Shown: one piece after another, positions 18,426-26,742 of the stretch
Layout: each line of letters starts with the position of its first letter
How positions within the stretch are numbered: the first letter of the stretch is position 1
From: Paucihalobacter ruber
GTDB taxonomy: Bacteria > Bacteroidota > Bacteroidia > Flavobacteriales > Flavobacteriaceae
DNA length: 64,000 bases
Direction of reading: 5' to 3'
Assembly (NCBI RefSeq): GCF_006494535.1
Contig: NZ_VHIQ01000004.1
Coordinates: 353,283-417,282, forward strand
Translations under genes and position numbers: made by a program
The notes under the pieces: generated by a model
What the model was told of the DNA's origin: nothing
Seen by the model: the letters and a program-made list of their open reading frames with translations, nothing else
Database searches by the model: none

Positions 18426-18494
18426 ATGAAAGCACTTTCAAAAATTATCGATGCCGACAATCATTTAAATGAAGATTGGGACACCACTAAATAA
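18426..18494 (+). CDS. Micro-ORF, 22-residue acidic peptide
   Basis: This is a second complete ATG-to-TAA frame, 37 bases after the first. It encodes 22 residues with an acidic, soluble-looking C-terminal half (DNHLNEDWD) after MKALSKII. It lies just before the terminator at 18517-18551. Together the two peptides could form a basic/acidic pair from one transcript. The function is unknown and translation is unproven. Confidence 0.38.
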   Translation: MKALSKIIDADNHLNEDWDTTK

Positions 18495-18516
18495 GATTGA
18501 AACGTGCATCAAAACT

Positions 18517-18551
18517 AAAAACCGACAAGCTCATCACTTGTCGGTTTTTTT
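18517..18551 (+). terminator. Strong terminator after the micro-ORFs
   Basis: A 13-bp stem (18517-18529 with 18537-18549, core ACCGACAAG) with a 7-base loop is followed by a T run on the plus strand and preceded by an A run. The stop codon of the minus-strand 3D-domain gene lies in the loop, so its last codons (KKTDK) form one arm. The hairpin can act on both strands. Confidence 0.85.
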
Positions 18552-18971
18552 TGTGCTATCTGGTATAATAATCCCGTACTGAATTTTAACACGCCTTCTA
18601 CCCCATTCTCGCGCTGCTTTTAAATCTACACCCATGTAAATATCAATTCGGTTTTGCCATCGGCTATGCATGCGGTCTTTCACCCAATAAATACTGTCAA
18701 AACCATTAATTTTAATAGGTGTATCACGTCTTAATCCCTTTCTGTATAAATCCCGTGAAACCGCTATATATGGCAATCCGGGATATAAACTATCTCCAAA
18801 GGCCGTAATATTTGGATTAGAATTGGTTTGATTTTTAAATGAATTATAGGCTGTAGCGGTAACTTCGATTTCGTACCATTGGTACTTTGATTCGTCAAAA
18901 TCATTTTCAGAATTTTTATTACAGGATTGCAATAAGCCCAATACCAAAAATAAAATTAACATATTTTTCAT
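18534..18971 (-). CDS. 3D-domain lipoprotein, probable lytic transglycosylase-like
   Basis: A 145-residue protein with a lipoprotein signal (lipobox LLQSC, Cys about residue 17). It is then almost entirely a 3D (Asp-Asp-Asp) domain: VTATAYNS, TAFGDSLYPG, IAVSRDL, and the late cluster VKDRMHSRW...RIDIYMG that carries two of the family's conserved aspartates. The third lies in the GDS loop. The 3D fold is a double-psi barrel shared with MltA-type peptidoglycan lytic transglycosylases. A cell-wall role at the inner face of the outer membrane is therefore likely. Its 3' end overlaps the terminator hairpin at 18517-18551. Confidence 0.85.
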   Translation of the reverse strand: MKNMLILFLVLGLLQSCNKNSENDFDESKYQWYEIEVTATAYNSFKNQTNSNPNITAFGDSLYPGLPYIAVSRDLYRKGLRRDTPIKINGFDSIYWVKDRMHSRWQNRIDIYMGVDLKAAREWGRRRVKIQYGIIIPDSTKKTDK

Positions 18972-19051
18972 GAATCTAATTTACATAAAAGTTTATCAAG
19001 TTTAAAAATTACTGGTTTTATTGTATTTTCACCTTCTCAAAATTTAATCCA

Positions 19052-20374
19052 ATGAAACAACTTCTCTCCATTATTTGCTTACTAACCATGCTAACTTCAT
19101 GCAAAAACAACACTGATAAAATGACCGAAGATTCAAAATCAGAGAAGGATTCCCTAGCATTAATTGATCTTGCTAAAAACATCCATAAAAATGTAATTAC
19201 CTTAGACACCCATTGCGATATCAACGTTAAAAATTTTACCGATTCTATAAATTACACGCAAAGATTAGACACTCAAGTCAACCTGCCTAAAATGGACGAA
19301 GGTGATTTAGATGTGGTTTGGTTAATAGTTTATACCGGGCAAGACACGCTTTCGGATGAAGGTTATGCCAACGCCTACGAAAACGCCATGTCTAAATTTG
19401 AGGCCATTCATAATTTGGTTGAAAAATTTGCGCCCGATCAAATTGAACTGGCTACTACTTCTGCCGATGTAAAGCGTATTGTAGCATCTGGTAAAAAAGT
19501 GGCGATGATTGGTATTGAAAATGGCTATCCCGTTGGAAACGACATCGGCAATGTTGAAAAATTTTATAACCTTGGCGCCAGATATATGTCTTTGTCTCAT
19601 AACGGCCACAGTCAGTTATGCGATAGTAATACCGGTGAGGCCGATGACATCTGGCTGCATAATGGTTTAAGCGATTTGGGAAGACAGGTGGTTGCCGAAA
19701 TGAATCGTTTGGGTATGATGATCGACATATCTCATCCATCAAAAGAATCGATGCGTCAAATGATTGAATTGTCGAAAGCGCCAATTATCGCCTCGCATTC
19801 GTCTGCACGTGCACTTTGTGATCACAGTAGAAATTTAGATGATCAACAATTAATGTGGTTAAAAGAAAATGGAGGTGTTGTTCAAACAGTAGCTTTTCAG
19901 GCTTATATTAATTCTGAAAAGAACAATGCCAGAAATGAAGCTTTAACCAAACTAAGAAATGAAGTAGCCGATTCATTAGGTTTAAAATGGTATAACAGAA
20001 ACGAATTTGGAGAATTAAGCGAAGATGAGAAAGAAATTTTTAGAGCATACAGAAACCAAATTATCACCTTAGCCGATAAAAAGTCGGATGGTAATCCTGA
20101 AATTCCATCTGCTGTGAATGTTGAAGACTTTGTAGACCATATAGACTATTTGGTAACCAAAATGGGCATCAATCACGTAGGTATTAGTAGCGACTTTGAT
20201 GGTGGCGGCGGCGTTGACGGTTGGCGTGATGCATCAGAAACTTTTAACGTGACTTTAGAATTGGTAAAACGTGGCTACACCGAAGCCGAAATAGCGAAGC
20301 TATGGAGCGAAAACCTTTTGAGAGTCTTAGATGAGGTTGAGTCCGTGGCTAAAAGTATTCAAGCGGCGGGTTAG
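19052..20374 (+). CDS. Membrane dipeptidase (M19 family) lipoprotein
   Basis: A 440-residue zinc dipeptidase of the renal dipeptidase (M19) family. The N-terminus is a lipoprotein signal with lipobox LTSC (Cys about 17). Metal ligands are visible in order: LDTHCDIN (HxD), a Glu in IGIENGYP, SLSHNGHSQLCDS, the His of DISHPSK, the His of IASHSSARALCDHSRN and the late Asp of GISSDFDGGGG. It should hydrolyse dipeptides in the periplasm, supplying amino acids or recycling peptides. It ends convergently with the E1 gene, with a 4-base overlap of the two stops. Confidence 0.93.
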   Translation: MKQLLSIICLLTMLTSCKNNTDKMTEDSKSEKDSLALIDLAKNIHKNVITLDTHCDINVKNFTDSINYTQRLDTQVNLPKMDEGDLDVVWLIVYTGQDTLSDEGYANAYENAMSKFEAIHNLVEKFAPDQIELATTSADVKRIVASGKKVAMIGIENGYPVGNDIGNVEKFYNLGARYMSLSHNGHSQLCDSNTGEADDIWLHNGLSDLGRQVVAEMNRLGMMIDISHPSKESMRQMIELSKAPIIASHSSARALCDHSRNLDDQQLMWLKENGGVVQTVAFQAYINSEKNNARNEALTKLRNEVADSLGLKWYNRNEFGELSEDEKEIFRAYRNQIITLADKKSDGNPEIPSAVNVEDFVDHIDYLVTKMGINHVGISSDFDGGGGVDGWRDASETFNVTLELVKRGYTEAEIAKLWSENLLRVLDEVESVAKSIQAAG

Positions 20375-22371
20375 TATTGGTTTAATGTTATTAGTGCTTC
20401 TTCAAATCTTGATTTTGCCAAATATTGCTGCTCTAAGTCACTGTTAAATGGTATTGGTGTTTCCAAACTTCCAACTCTAACTACTGGGGCGTCTAAGTAC
20501 TCAAAACAATTTTCGTTGATTAAAGCTGAAATGTCGCTGGCAATACCGCCAAATAAGCTGTCTTCTTGCAGAATGATAACTTTACCCGTTTGCTTTACCG
20601 AATTAAAAATAGCTTCAATATCTAATGGTTGAAGTGTTCTCAGATCTAATAATTGTGCACTTATTTCGGTGTGCTTTTCTAGTGTTTCCAATGCCCAATG
20701 AACACCGGCACCGTAAGTAATGATACTGATATCTTTTCCATCTTTTATAACACTCGCCTTTCCAAAAGGTATGGTGTAATAATCCATAGGTACTTCTTGT
20801 CGAACGCTGCGATACAAGGCTTTATGTTCAAAAAACAAAACGGGATTTGGGTCTTCTATAGCAGTTGCCAGTAATCCTTTAGCGTCTAACGGAAATGCCG
20901 GATAAACAACTTTCAAACCGGGCGTTTTTGTAAACCATGCTTCGTTGGTTTGTGAGTGAAACGGACCCGCAGACACACCTGCGCCACAAGGCATTCTTAC
21001 AACCACATCGGCATTTTGACCCCAGCGATAATAAGACTTGGCTAAATAATTAACTAAGGGATTAAATCCTGAACTTACAAAATCGGCAAACTGCATTTCA
21101 ACAACACTCTTAATACCTTTGATGCTTAAACCCATGGCGGTTTCAATAATGGCCGATTCGCAAATAGGTGTATTTCTTACACGATTTTTGCCAAACTGCT
21201 CGACAAAACCTTCGGTTATTTTAAAAACGCCACCATATTCAGCAATGTCCTGACCCATGATAACCAAATCTTTATGACGCTTCATGCTCAATCTTAAACC
21301 GTCTGAAATGGCATCAATAAGTCTCAACTCGCTAGTTTTTGAACTTGATGTAGTTTCTTTAAATTCAAATGGTTTGTAAACATCATTTAATTCTTTACTT
21401 AAAACGGGTATTATTTTAGGTTCATTGTCTGCCAACTTTAAATGCTCGTCTATTTCCTGTTTGATTTCGTTGGAAATTTGCTCATTTAATTGTTCGGTGA
21501 GTACACCTTCCTGAATTAAGAAATTTCGGTAGTTATCTATGGGGTCTTTTTGTTCCCATTCTTTCATCAAGGCATCGGGAACGTATTTGGTACCGCTAGC
21601 TTCTTCGTGACCGCGACGTCTAAAGGTTTTAAATTCTATTAAAATTGGTCTTGGACGTTTTCTAATACTTTCAACCAATTTTTTGGTTTTATAGTAAACT
21701 TCAAGAATATTGTTGCCGTCAATTACGAAGGCATCAATACCGTAACCCTTTCCTTTATCAGCCAAATCCTTACATCTATATTGTTCGTTTGTTGGTGTTG
21801 ACAAGCCATAACCGTTATTTTCAATACAGAATAATACAGGTAATTCCCAAACGGCTGCCACGTTTAAAGCTTCGTGGAAATCGCCTTCACTGGTACCACC
21901 TTCACCCGTAAAAACAGCAGTTACTTTAGCTTCGTTTTTTAATAAACCCGCCAAAGCTATGCCATCGGCGACGCCTAATTGCGGTCCTAAATGAGAAATC
22001 ATACCTACAATTTTATACTCTTGCGTGCCAAAGTGGAATGAACGATCTCTGCCATTCGTAAAACCGTTTGCCTTACCTTGCCACTGACTGAACAAGCGGC
22101 TTAAAGGAATATTTCTGGTGGTAAACACACCCAAATTTCGGTGCATTGGTAAGATGTATTCATCATCTTCTAACGCCATAGTTACCCCAACCGAAATAGC
22201 TTCCTGCCCAATTCCTGAAAACCATTTTGAAATTTTTCCCTGACGCAAGAGAATGAGCATTTTTTCTTCAATTAATCTCGGCTTCAGCATGTTCTTGTAA
22301 ATAGATAATAAGAGTTTATCAGAAAAATTCCGTTTATCGTATTTGATGTAACTTTTTGCAGTAGTCTGCAT
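20371..22371 (-). CDS. Fused alpha-beta 2-oxoacid dehydrogenase E1 (branched-chain type)
   Basis: A 666-residue thiamine-diphosphate enzyme joining both E1 subunits. Residues about 10-330 are E1 alpha with the ThDP motif TGEGGTSEGDFHEALNVAAVW ending in ENN (about 152-187) and the phosphorylation-loop-like RRRGHEEASGT segment. Residues about 345-666 are E1 beta (IMGQDIAEYGGVF, then PICESAIIETAMGLS, RMPCGAGV and LLDLRTLQPLD). Bacteroidota commonly carry this fusion. Substrate is probably a branched-chain 2-oxoacid, with pyruvate possible. E2 and E3 partners are not in the window. It overlaps the dipeptidase stop by 4 bases. Confidence 0.92.
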   Translation of the reverse strand: MQTTAKSYIKYDKRNFSDKLLLSIYKNMLKPRLIEEKMLILLRQGKISKWFSGIGQEAISVGVTMALEDDEYILPMHRNLGVFTTRNIPLSRLFSQWQGKANGFTNGRDRSFHFGTQEYKIVGMISHLGPQLGVADGIALAGLLKNEAKVTAVFTGEGGTSEGDFHEALNVAAVWELPVLFCIENNGYGLSTPTNEQYRCKDLADKGKGYGIDAFVIDGNNILEVYYKTKKLVESIRKRPRPILIEFKTFRRRGHEEASGTKYVPDALMKEWEQKDPIDNYRNFLIQEGVLTEQLNEQISNEIKQEIDEHLKLADNEPKIIPVLSKELNDVYKPFEFKETTSSSKTSELRLIDAISDGLRLSMKRHKDLVIMGQDIAEYGGVFKITEGFVEQFGKNRVRNTPICESAIIETAMGLSIKGIKSVVEMQFADFVSSGFNPLVNYLAKSYYRWGQNADVVVRMPCGAGVSAGPFHSQTNEAWFTKTPGLKVVYPAFPLDAKGLLATAIEDPNPVLFFEHKALYRSVRQEVPMDYYTIPFGKASVIKDGKDISIITYGAGVHWALETLEKHTEISAQLLDLRTLQPLDIEAIFNSVKQTGKVIILQEDSLFGGIASDISALINENCFEYLDAPVVRVGSLETPIPFNSDLEQQYLAKSRFEEALITLNQY

Positions 22372-22489
22372 ATTTTCGGAGGTTAAAATAGATTACGATG
22401 GTAAAAGTAAGTAAAAATTGCACAAAAACTTAGGGCAAATCTTAATTTCAGAGCAATGGTAAAAATCAGCAGATATAAGTATATTTAAT

Positions 22490-22497
22490 TACTTTTG
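22490..22497 (+). promoter_or_regulatory. -7 box of the 2OG-Fe(II) oxygenase gene
   Basis: TACTTTTG is an exact TAnnTTTG box. It puts transcription start near 22504, after the first in-frame start at 22495, and so supports the ATG at 22525. No good -33 box is seen. Confidence 0.5.
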
Positions 22498-22524
22498 TAT
22501 TTGTTCAATTTAATACTAACAGTT

Positions 22525-23475
22525 ATGAATGTGATACCAAGTGTAGATTTAAGCGATTTTCTTTCCGAAGATCCTATAAGAAAGCAAAAGTTTATAGATG
22601 AGATTGGTAAAGCTTACGAAGAAATTGGTTTCGTCGCTCTTAAAGGGCATTTTTTAGATGATACATTGGTTAAAAATCTTTACGGTGAGGTTAAGAAATT
22701 TTTTGATTTGCCACTTGAAATTAAACAGAAATACGAAATTCCGGGTATTGGTGGTCAACGCGGTTACGTTTCCTTTGGAAAAGAAAGTGCTAAAGGCAAA
22801 AAAGAAGGCGATTTGAAAGAGTTTTGGCACTTTGGTCAATATGTGGAGGACAATCCAATACTAGCCAAAGATTATCCCGACAATGTTGAAGTTGAAGAAC
22901 TGCATGAGTTTAATAAAGTAGGAAAAAAAACTTACAGAATGCTTGAGAAAACCGCTAAATATGTATTACGTGCACTGGCTTTGCATCTTGGTTTAGAAGA
23001 GACATATTTTGATAAGTACATTCATAACGGCAACTCCATTTTAAGACCAATTCATTATCCGCCAATAACCCAGGAACCTAAAGATGCTGTAAGAGCAGCT
23101 GCTCATGGCGATATCAATTTAATTACCTTGTTAATGGGCGCACAAGGTAAAGGGCTACAGGTTCAAAACCATAAAGGTGAATGGATTGATGCCATTGCAG
23201 AACCTGATGAATTAATGATAAATGTGGGTGATATGTTGTCCAGACACACCAATAATAAATTGAAATCTACCATTCATAGAGTGATTAATCCGCCCAGAGA
23301 ATTATGGGGAACCAGCCGCTACTCTATTCCGTTTTTTATGCATCCCATCAGTGAAATGAAACTGGATGTTTTGGAGAAATGTGTTGATGAAAACAATCCT
23401 AAACACTTTGAAGACATCACGGCCGGTGAATTTTTAAACGAACGATTGGTTGAACTGGGTCTTATTAAAAAATAA
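22525..23475 (+). CDS. Isopenicillin-N-synthase-like 2-oxoglutarate/Fe(II) oxygenase
   Basis: A 316-residue protein starting MNVIPSVDLSDF. A start ten codons upstream would place the start codon inside the promoter box. The N-terminal DIOX_N part (IGKAYEEIGFVALKGH) is followed by the jelly-roll core with the Fe ligands HGD (AAHGDINLITLL) and the distal His in STIHRVINPP. The 2-oxoglutarate-binding RxS is in SRYSIPFF. This subfamily is widespread in Bacteroidota without a known substrate, so only a generic hydroxylase or oxidase role can be given. A 17-bp inverted repeat follows the stop. Confidence 0.88.
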   Translation: MNVIPSVDLSDFLSEDPIRKQKFIDEIGKAYEEIGFVALKGHFLDDTLVKNLYGEVKKFFDLPLEIKQKYEIPGIGGQRGYVSFGKESAKGKKEGDLKEFWHFGQYVEDNPILAKDYPDNVEVEELHEFNKVGKKTYRMLEKTAKYVLRALALHLGLEETYFDKYIHNGNSILRPIHYPPITQEPKDAVRAAAHGDINLITLLMGAQGKGLQVQNHKGEWIDAIAEPDELMINVGDMLSRHTNNKLKSTIHRVINPPRELWGTSRYSIPFFMHPISEMKLDVLEKCVDENNPKHFEDITAGEFLNERLVELGLIKK

Positions 23476-23494
23476 AGTGTAAATACCAATTCTT

Positions 23495-23542
23495 AAATTC
23501 CAAATTCCAATTTAAAACTACGGGCATTGGAATTTGGAATTT
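23495..23542. repeat. 17-bp perfect inverted repeat (intergenic palindrome)
   Basis: AAATTCCAAATTCCAAT (23495-23511) is the exact reverse complement of 23526-23542, with a 14-base loop. AATTCCAA-type palindromes are frequent between flavobacterial genes. There is no U-tract, so it is not a classical terminator but could stabilise the mRNA end. Confidence 0.75.
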
Positions 23543-23565
23543 GTATTTTGAAATTTTAAACTCGT

Positions 23566-23895
23566 ATGGATTTACAAGACCAGCTAAAAAAGCTATTTCC
23601 TGAACACCAACCGGAAATAAATCAAAATGAAGAAGATAATAATAATGGTATCTGGCTTCAAGATGAACCCTTATTGTGTAAATACGAAAAAAGAAAAGGA
23701 AAACCAACCACCATTATAGCCGGATATACCGGAGCAGACGAAGATTTCAAGAAACTTGCCAAAGAACTAAAAACCCGTTTGAGTGTTGGCGGTAGTTTTA
23801 AAAATGATGAAATCATCATTCAAGGCGATTACAGAAATCAGATAATGGAAATGTTGAAAGAAAAAGGTTTTAAAGTAAAACGCGTTGGTGGTTAA
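23566..23895 (+). CDS. SUI1/YciH-family translation factor
   Basis: A 109-residue protein. A variable acidic N-terminal 45 residues precede the SUI1 domain: CKYEKRKGKPTTIIAGYTG, then LAKELKTRLSVGGSFKNDEIIIQGDYR and MLKEKGFKVKRVGG. This is the eIF1-like fold found in bacterial YciH. In E. coli YciH is linked to control of initiation fidelity and stress translation, and the same is assumed here. It stands before a uridine phosphorylase-like gene, 16 bases downstream, so the two may be cotranscribed. Confidence 0.9.
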   Translation: MDLQDQLKKLFPEHQPEINQNEEDNNNGIWLQDEPLLCKYEKRKGKPTTIIAGYTGADEDFKKLAKELKTRLSVGGSFKNDEIIIQGDYRNQIMEMLKEKGFKVKRVGG

Positions 23896-23911
23896 ATATA
23901 AATATAATTAA

Positions 23912-24784
23912 ATGTCAATTAAATCTTCTGAGTTAATTCTCAACCCCGATGGTAGTATCTATCATCTCAATTTATTACCAAAACACATAGCCGATAACGT
24001 CATTTTTGTTGGAGATCAGGATCGTGTAGAACGTATCTCAAATCACTTCGACAGTATTGAATACGCCATTCAAAAAAGAGAATTTAAAACGCATACCGGC
24101 CTTTACAAGGGCAAGCGCTTAACGGTAATTTCTACGGGAATTGGACCCGACAACATTGATATTGTGCTCAATGAATTAGACGCTTTGGTTAATATTGACC
24201 TTGAAACAAGAACCCCTAAAAAAGAACTAAAAAGCCTTAATATTATAAGGATAGGAACGTCCGGCTCGCTACAAGCCGATATACCTGTTGATGCGTTTGT
24301 GTTGAGTTCGCATGGTTTGGATATTAATGGCATGCTTCACTTTTATCAAATAGACAGTATTTCGAATCCAGAGGTGGAAGACGCTTTTATAAAGCATACA
24401 AATTGGAGTCCTTTTAAGGCCAGACCGATTATTATAGAAAACAGCAGAGAATTGCAAACTGTTTTTGAAGACGAAAACATTCACGTTGGTATGACCGGAA
24501 CTGCAGGAGGTTTTTACGGTCCACAAGGTCGAATATTGCGCTTACCTCTTCAAGATCCTGATCTAAATAACAAATTAGATAACTTTAGTTATAAGGGCTA
24601 TAGAATTACCAACTTTGAGATGGAGACCTCTGTTATTTATGGTTTATCTAAACTTTTAGGACACAATGCGATTTCGCTAAATGCAATTATAGCTAACAGA
24701 GCTAATGGTACTTTTAGTGAAAACCCAAAACAAACTGTGGACAGATTAATTGAATTTGCATTAAATAGAATCATTGAGCTTTAA
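23912..24784 (+). CDS. Nucleoside phosphorylase (uridine phosphorylase-like)
   Basis: A 290-residue PNP/UDP-family phosphorylase. Visible landmarks are the phosphate-loop VGDQDRVERIS near the N-terminus, STGIGPDNIDIVLNEL, IIRIGTSGSLQADIPVD, and the C-terminal substrate segment YRITNFEMETSVIYGLSKLLG whose FEMET holds the ribose-binding Glu-Met-Glu. The reaction is reversible phosphorolysis of a nucleoside in pyrimidine or purine salvage. The exact base is uncertain. It sits between SUI1 and a solute-binding-like gene at 10-16 base spacing. Confidence 0.87.
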   Translation: MSIKSSELILNPDGSIYHLNLLPKHIADNVIFVGDQDRVERISNHFDSIEYAIQKREFKTHTGLYKGKRLTVISTGIGPDNIDIVLNELDALVNIDLETRTPKKELKSLNIIRIGTSGSLQADIPVDAFVLSSHGLDINGMLHFYQIDSISNPEVEDAFIKHTNWSPFKARPIIIENSRELQTVFEDENIHVGMTGTAGGFYGPQGRILRLPLQDPDLNNKLDNFSYKGYRITNFEMETSVIYGLSKLLGHNAISLNAIIANRANGTFSENPKQTVDRLIEFALNRIIEL

Positions 24785-24794
24785 GTTATTTTAA

Positions 24795-25643
24795 ATGAAT
24801 TTAGTAAACATAGGTGGCGTACCGGAACATTTCAATTATCCGTGGTATCTAACCTTAAAGAATGGCGACTATAAAAAACAAGGCATTAACCTTAGGTGGC
24901 AAGATTATTATGGCGGTACCGGAGATATGATTAAAGATTTACGATCAGGTAAGATAGATTTAGCCGTTATCCTAACCGAAGGTATTATTAAGGATATCAT
25001 TGAAGGTAACCCAAGTAAAATTGTTCAGGTATTTGTTAAATCGCCATTAATTTGGGGGATTCACACAGCGCACGACTCTAAATTTAAAACCGTGAACGAT
25101 TTAAAAGGTAGTAGAGCTGCCATTAGCAGGTTTGGTTCGGGCTCGCATTTAATGGCTTATGTTAATGCTGAAAATCAAGGCTGGAACGTAGAAACCGACT
25201 TAAATTTTGAGGTCATAAAAAATCTCAATGGAGCTGTTGAAGGATTATTAAACGGTAAAGCCGATTATTTTATGTGGGAAAAATTCACCACCAAACCATT
25301 GGTGGATAATGGAACGTTTAATTATATAGGTAGCTGTCCTACACCTTGGCCATGTTTTGTAATTGCAGCAACAAATCAATTTATTGAACATCGAAGCGAT
25401 GAATTAAAAACAATTCTCAATATCATTAATAAAACAACAACTGATTTTAAAAATATTCCCGGAATTGATATGACTATATCAAATAGATATGATCAAAAGT
25501 TGGAAGATGTAAGAGAATGGATTAGCTTAACCGAATGGTCACAAAAAAATATTACGAACAAACAGGTTCAAGAAGTTCAGCAAAAATTAAAATCGCTGAA
25601 TTTGATTTCTGAGGAACTTCCATATCATAAAATATGTATTTGA
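24795..25643 (+). CDS. Type-2 periplasmic-binding-fold protein without signal peptide
   Basis: A 282-residue protein with the NMT1/THI5/SsuA-like binding fold: GGVPEHFNYPWYLTLKNGDYKKQGI, GDMIKDLRSGKIDLAVI, the VNDLKGSRAAISRFGSGSH hinge and LLNGKADYFMWEK. It starts MNLVNIGGVPEHF directly on the first strand with no signal peptide or lipobox, and no ABC permease or ATPase is nearby. It is therefore probably cytoplasmic: either a binding or sensor protein, or a THI5-like or MqnA-like enzyme on this fold. It begins 10 bases after the phosphorylase stop. Confidence 0.78.
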   Translation: MNLVNIGGVPEHFNYPWYLTLKNGDYKKQGINLRWQDYYGGTGDMIKDLRSGKIDLAVILTEGIIKDIIEGNPSKIVQVFVKSPLIWGIHTAHDSKFKTVNDLKGSRAAISRFGSGSHLMAYVNAENQGWNVETDLNFEVIKNLNGAVEGLLNGKADYFMWEKFTTKPLVDNGTFNYIGSCPTPWPCFVIAATNQFIEHRSDELKTILNIINKTTTDFKNIPGIDMTISNRYDQKLEDVREWISLTEWSQKNITNKQVQEVQQKLKSLNLISEELPYHKICI

Positions 25644-25826
25644 AATTAAAAGATAAAATACGCATTTAAATATCTTAGAAGTTCGATTAAAATCTTGCCA
25701 AAACAGTTCAAAATCTAAAATATCTTTAAGTTTTAATTAACTTTTTAGCCTTCTATAGTTCACCTTTCAACAATTTTATTAAATTTGCTTTAACCCAATG
25801 TTCTAATATTGAAAAAATTGTAATTT

Positions 25827-26012
25827 ATGCTATTAACGATTTCCCTTATTTTAATACTACTTGTTGGACTCAATTTTTTCTTATTATTTTTTAGCTGCAA
25901 CAAAACAAGTAAGAAATCTGTTAGCGAATCACCAAGAATTAAGGAGCCTAAAAGTCAAGTTATAAAGACCAGTCAATCTGTAGAAGGCCGTCTTGCTCCA
26001 ACAGGAAGTTAG
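25827..26012 (+). CDS. Small membrane-anchored protein
   Basis: A 61-residue protein: an N-terminal hydrophobic helix (residues 1-23, LTISLILILLVGLNFFLLFF) then a polar tail rich in Ser, Lys and Pro ending RLAPTGS. Such a helix with a positive tail would place the C-terminus in the cytoplasm. Its 3' end overlaps the 3' end of ung on the other strand by 53 bases. I think it is a real flavobacterial small protein of unknown function, but a short frame in AT-rich DNA could also arise by chance. Confidence 0.5.
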   Translation: MLLTISLILILLVGLNFFLLFFSCNKTSKKSVSESPRIKEPKSQVIKTSQSVEGRLAPTGS

Positions 26013-26631
26013 TTTTACTAAAATGTTTGTTTCCAAACCATAATCCGCGATTGGCACTTAAAGGCGATGGATGTCCGGCCGTTAGCACATGGTGTTTAGT
26101 AATGTCAATTAATTTATTTTTTTGTTTTGCGTAATTTCCCCATAGTAAAAATACCACCTTTTCTTTTTCTTTACTGATAATTGATATAACTGTATCAGTA
26201 AATTGTTCCCAGCCTCTATTTTGATGACTGCCGGCTTGCGAGTTTCTTACGGTTAAGGTAGCATTTAACAATAAAACACCTTGTTTGGCCCATTTTGATA
26301 AATTACCAGATTTGGGATAAGGTATTCCTAAATCTTTTTCTAATTCTTTAAAAATGTTTATTAACGATGGTGGATGAGAAATACCATCATGCACCGAAAA
26401 ACACAGCCCGTTTGCCTGCCCGACGCCGTGATATGGGTCTTGTCCAATAATTACCACTTTTAAATCGTTAAAACTGCAGTAATCAAAGGCTGCAAATATT
26501 TCTTTTCCGGGTGGGAAACATTGATGTGTTTTATATTCTGTCTTTACAAATTCGGCAAGGGATAAAAAATAAGGTTGATTAAATTCGGTTGCCAGATGTG
26601 ATTTCCAGGAATCGTTGATAGTTACATTCAT
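25960..26631 (-). CDS. ung: Uracil-DNA glycosylase
   Basis: A 223-residue family 1 uracil-DNA glycosylase. The start at 26631 (MNVTINDSWKSHLATEF) fits the family; a start ten codons earlier would overlap the promoter box. Landmarks are the water-activating loop GQDPYHGVGQANGLCFSV, the PPSLINIFKEL proline loop, GVLLLNATLTV, and the leucine or intercalation loop GHPSPLSANRGLWFGNKHF. It removes uracil from DNA at the start of base-excision repair. It is divergent from the MutS2-like gene, each with its own exact -7 box. Confidence 0.96.
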   Translation of the reverse strand: MNVTINDSWKSHLATEFNQPYFLSLAEFVKTEYKTHQCFPPGKEIFAAFDYCSFNDLKVVIIGQDPYHGVGQANGLCFSVHDGISHPPSLINIFKELEKDLGIPYPKSGNLSKWAKQGVLLLNATLTVRNSQAGSHQNRGWEQFTDTVISIISKEKEKVVFLLWGNYAKQKNKLIDITKHHVLTAGHPSPLSANRGLWFGNKHFSKTNFLLEQDGLLQIDWSL

Positions 26632-26649
26632 ATTTAAAAGTCTAAAGGT

Positions 26650-26680
26650 CAAATTTACCACACTGTTAATTCAAACACAA
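26650..26680 (-). promoter_or_regulatory. Promoter of ung
   Basis: Minus-strand TAAATTTG (26657-26650) is an exact TAnnTTTG box, and a TTG lies 20 bases upstream (26680-26678). The start codon follows at 26631. Confidence 0.5.
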
Positions 26681-26709
26681 TTATAAGGATAAGTATTGGC
26701 CTTAATCCT

Positions 26710-26717
26710 TAAATTTG
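26710..26717 (+). promoter_or_regulatory. -7 box of the MutS2-like gene
   Basis: TAAATTTG is an exact TAnnTTTG box. It puts transcription start near 26723, so an ATG start at 26743 leaves a leader of about 20 bases, which argues against the in-frame TTG at 26725. Confidence 0.5.
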
Positions 26718-26742
26718 TAACAAATTGGAGTTGAAAACAACT

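Noticed and set aside
26725-26742. TTG start six codons before the MutS2-like ATG
   Set aside because: It lies at the predicted transcription start and the extra residues do not match the family.
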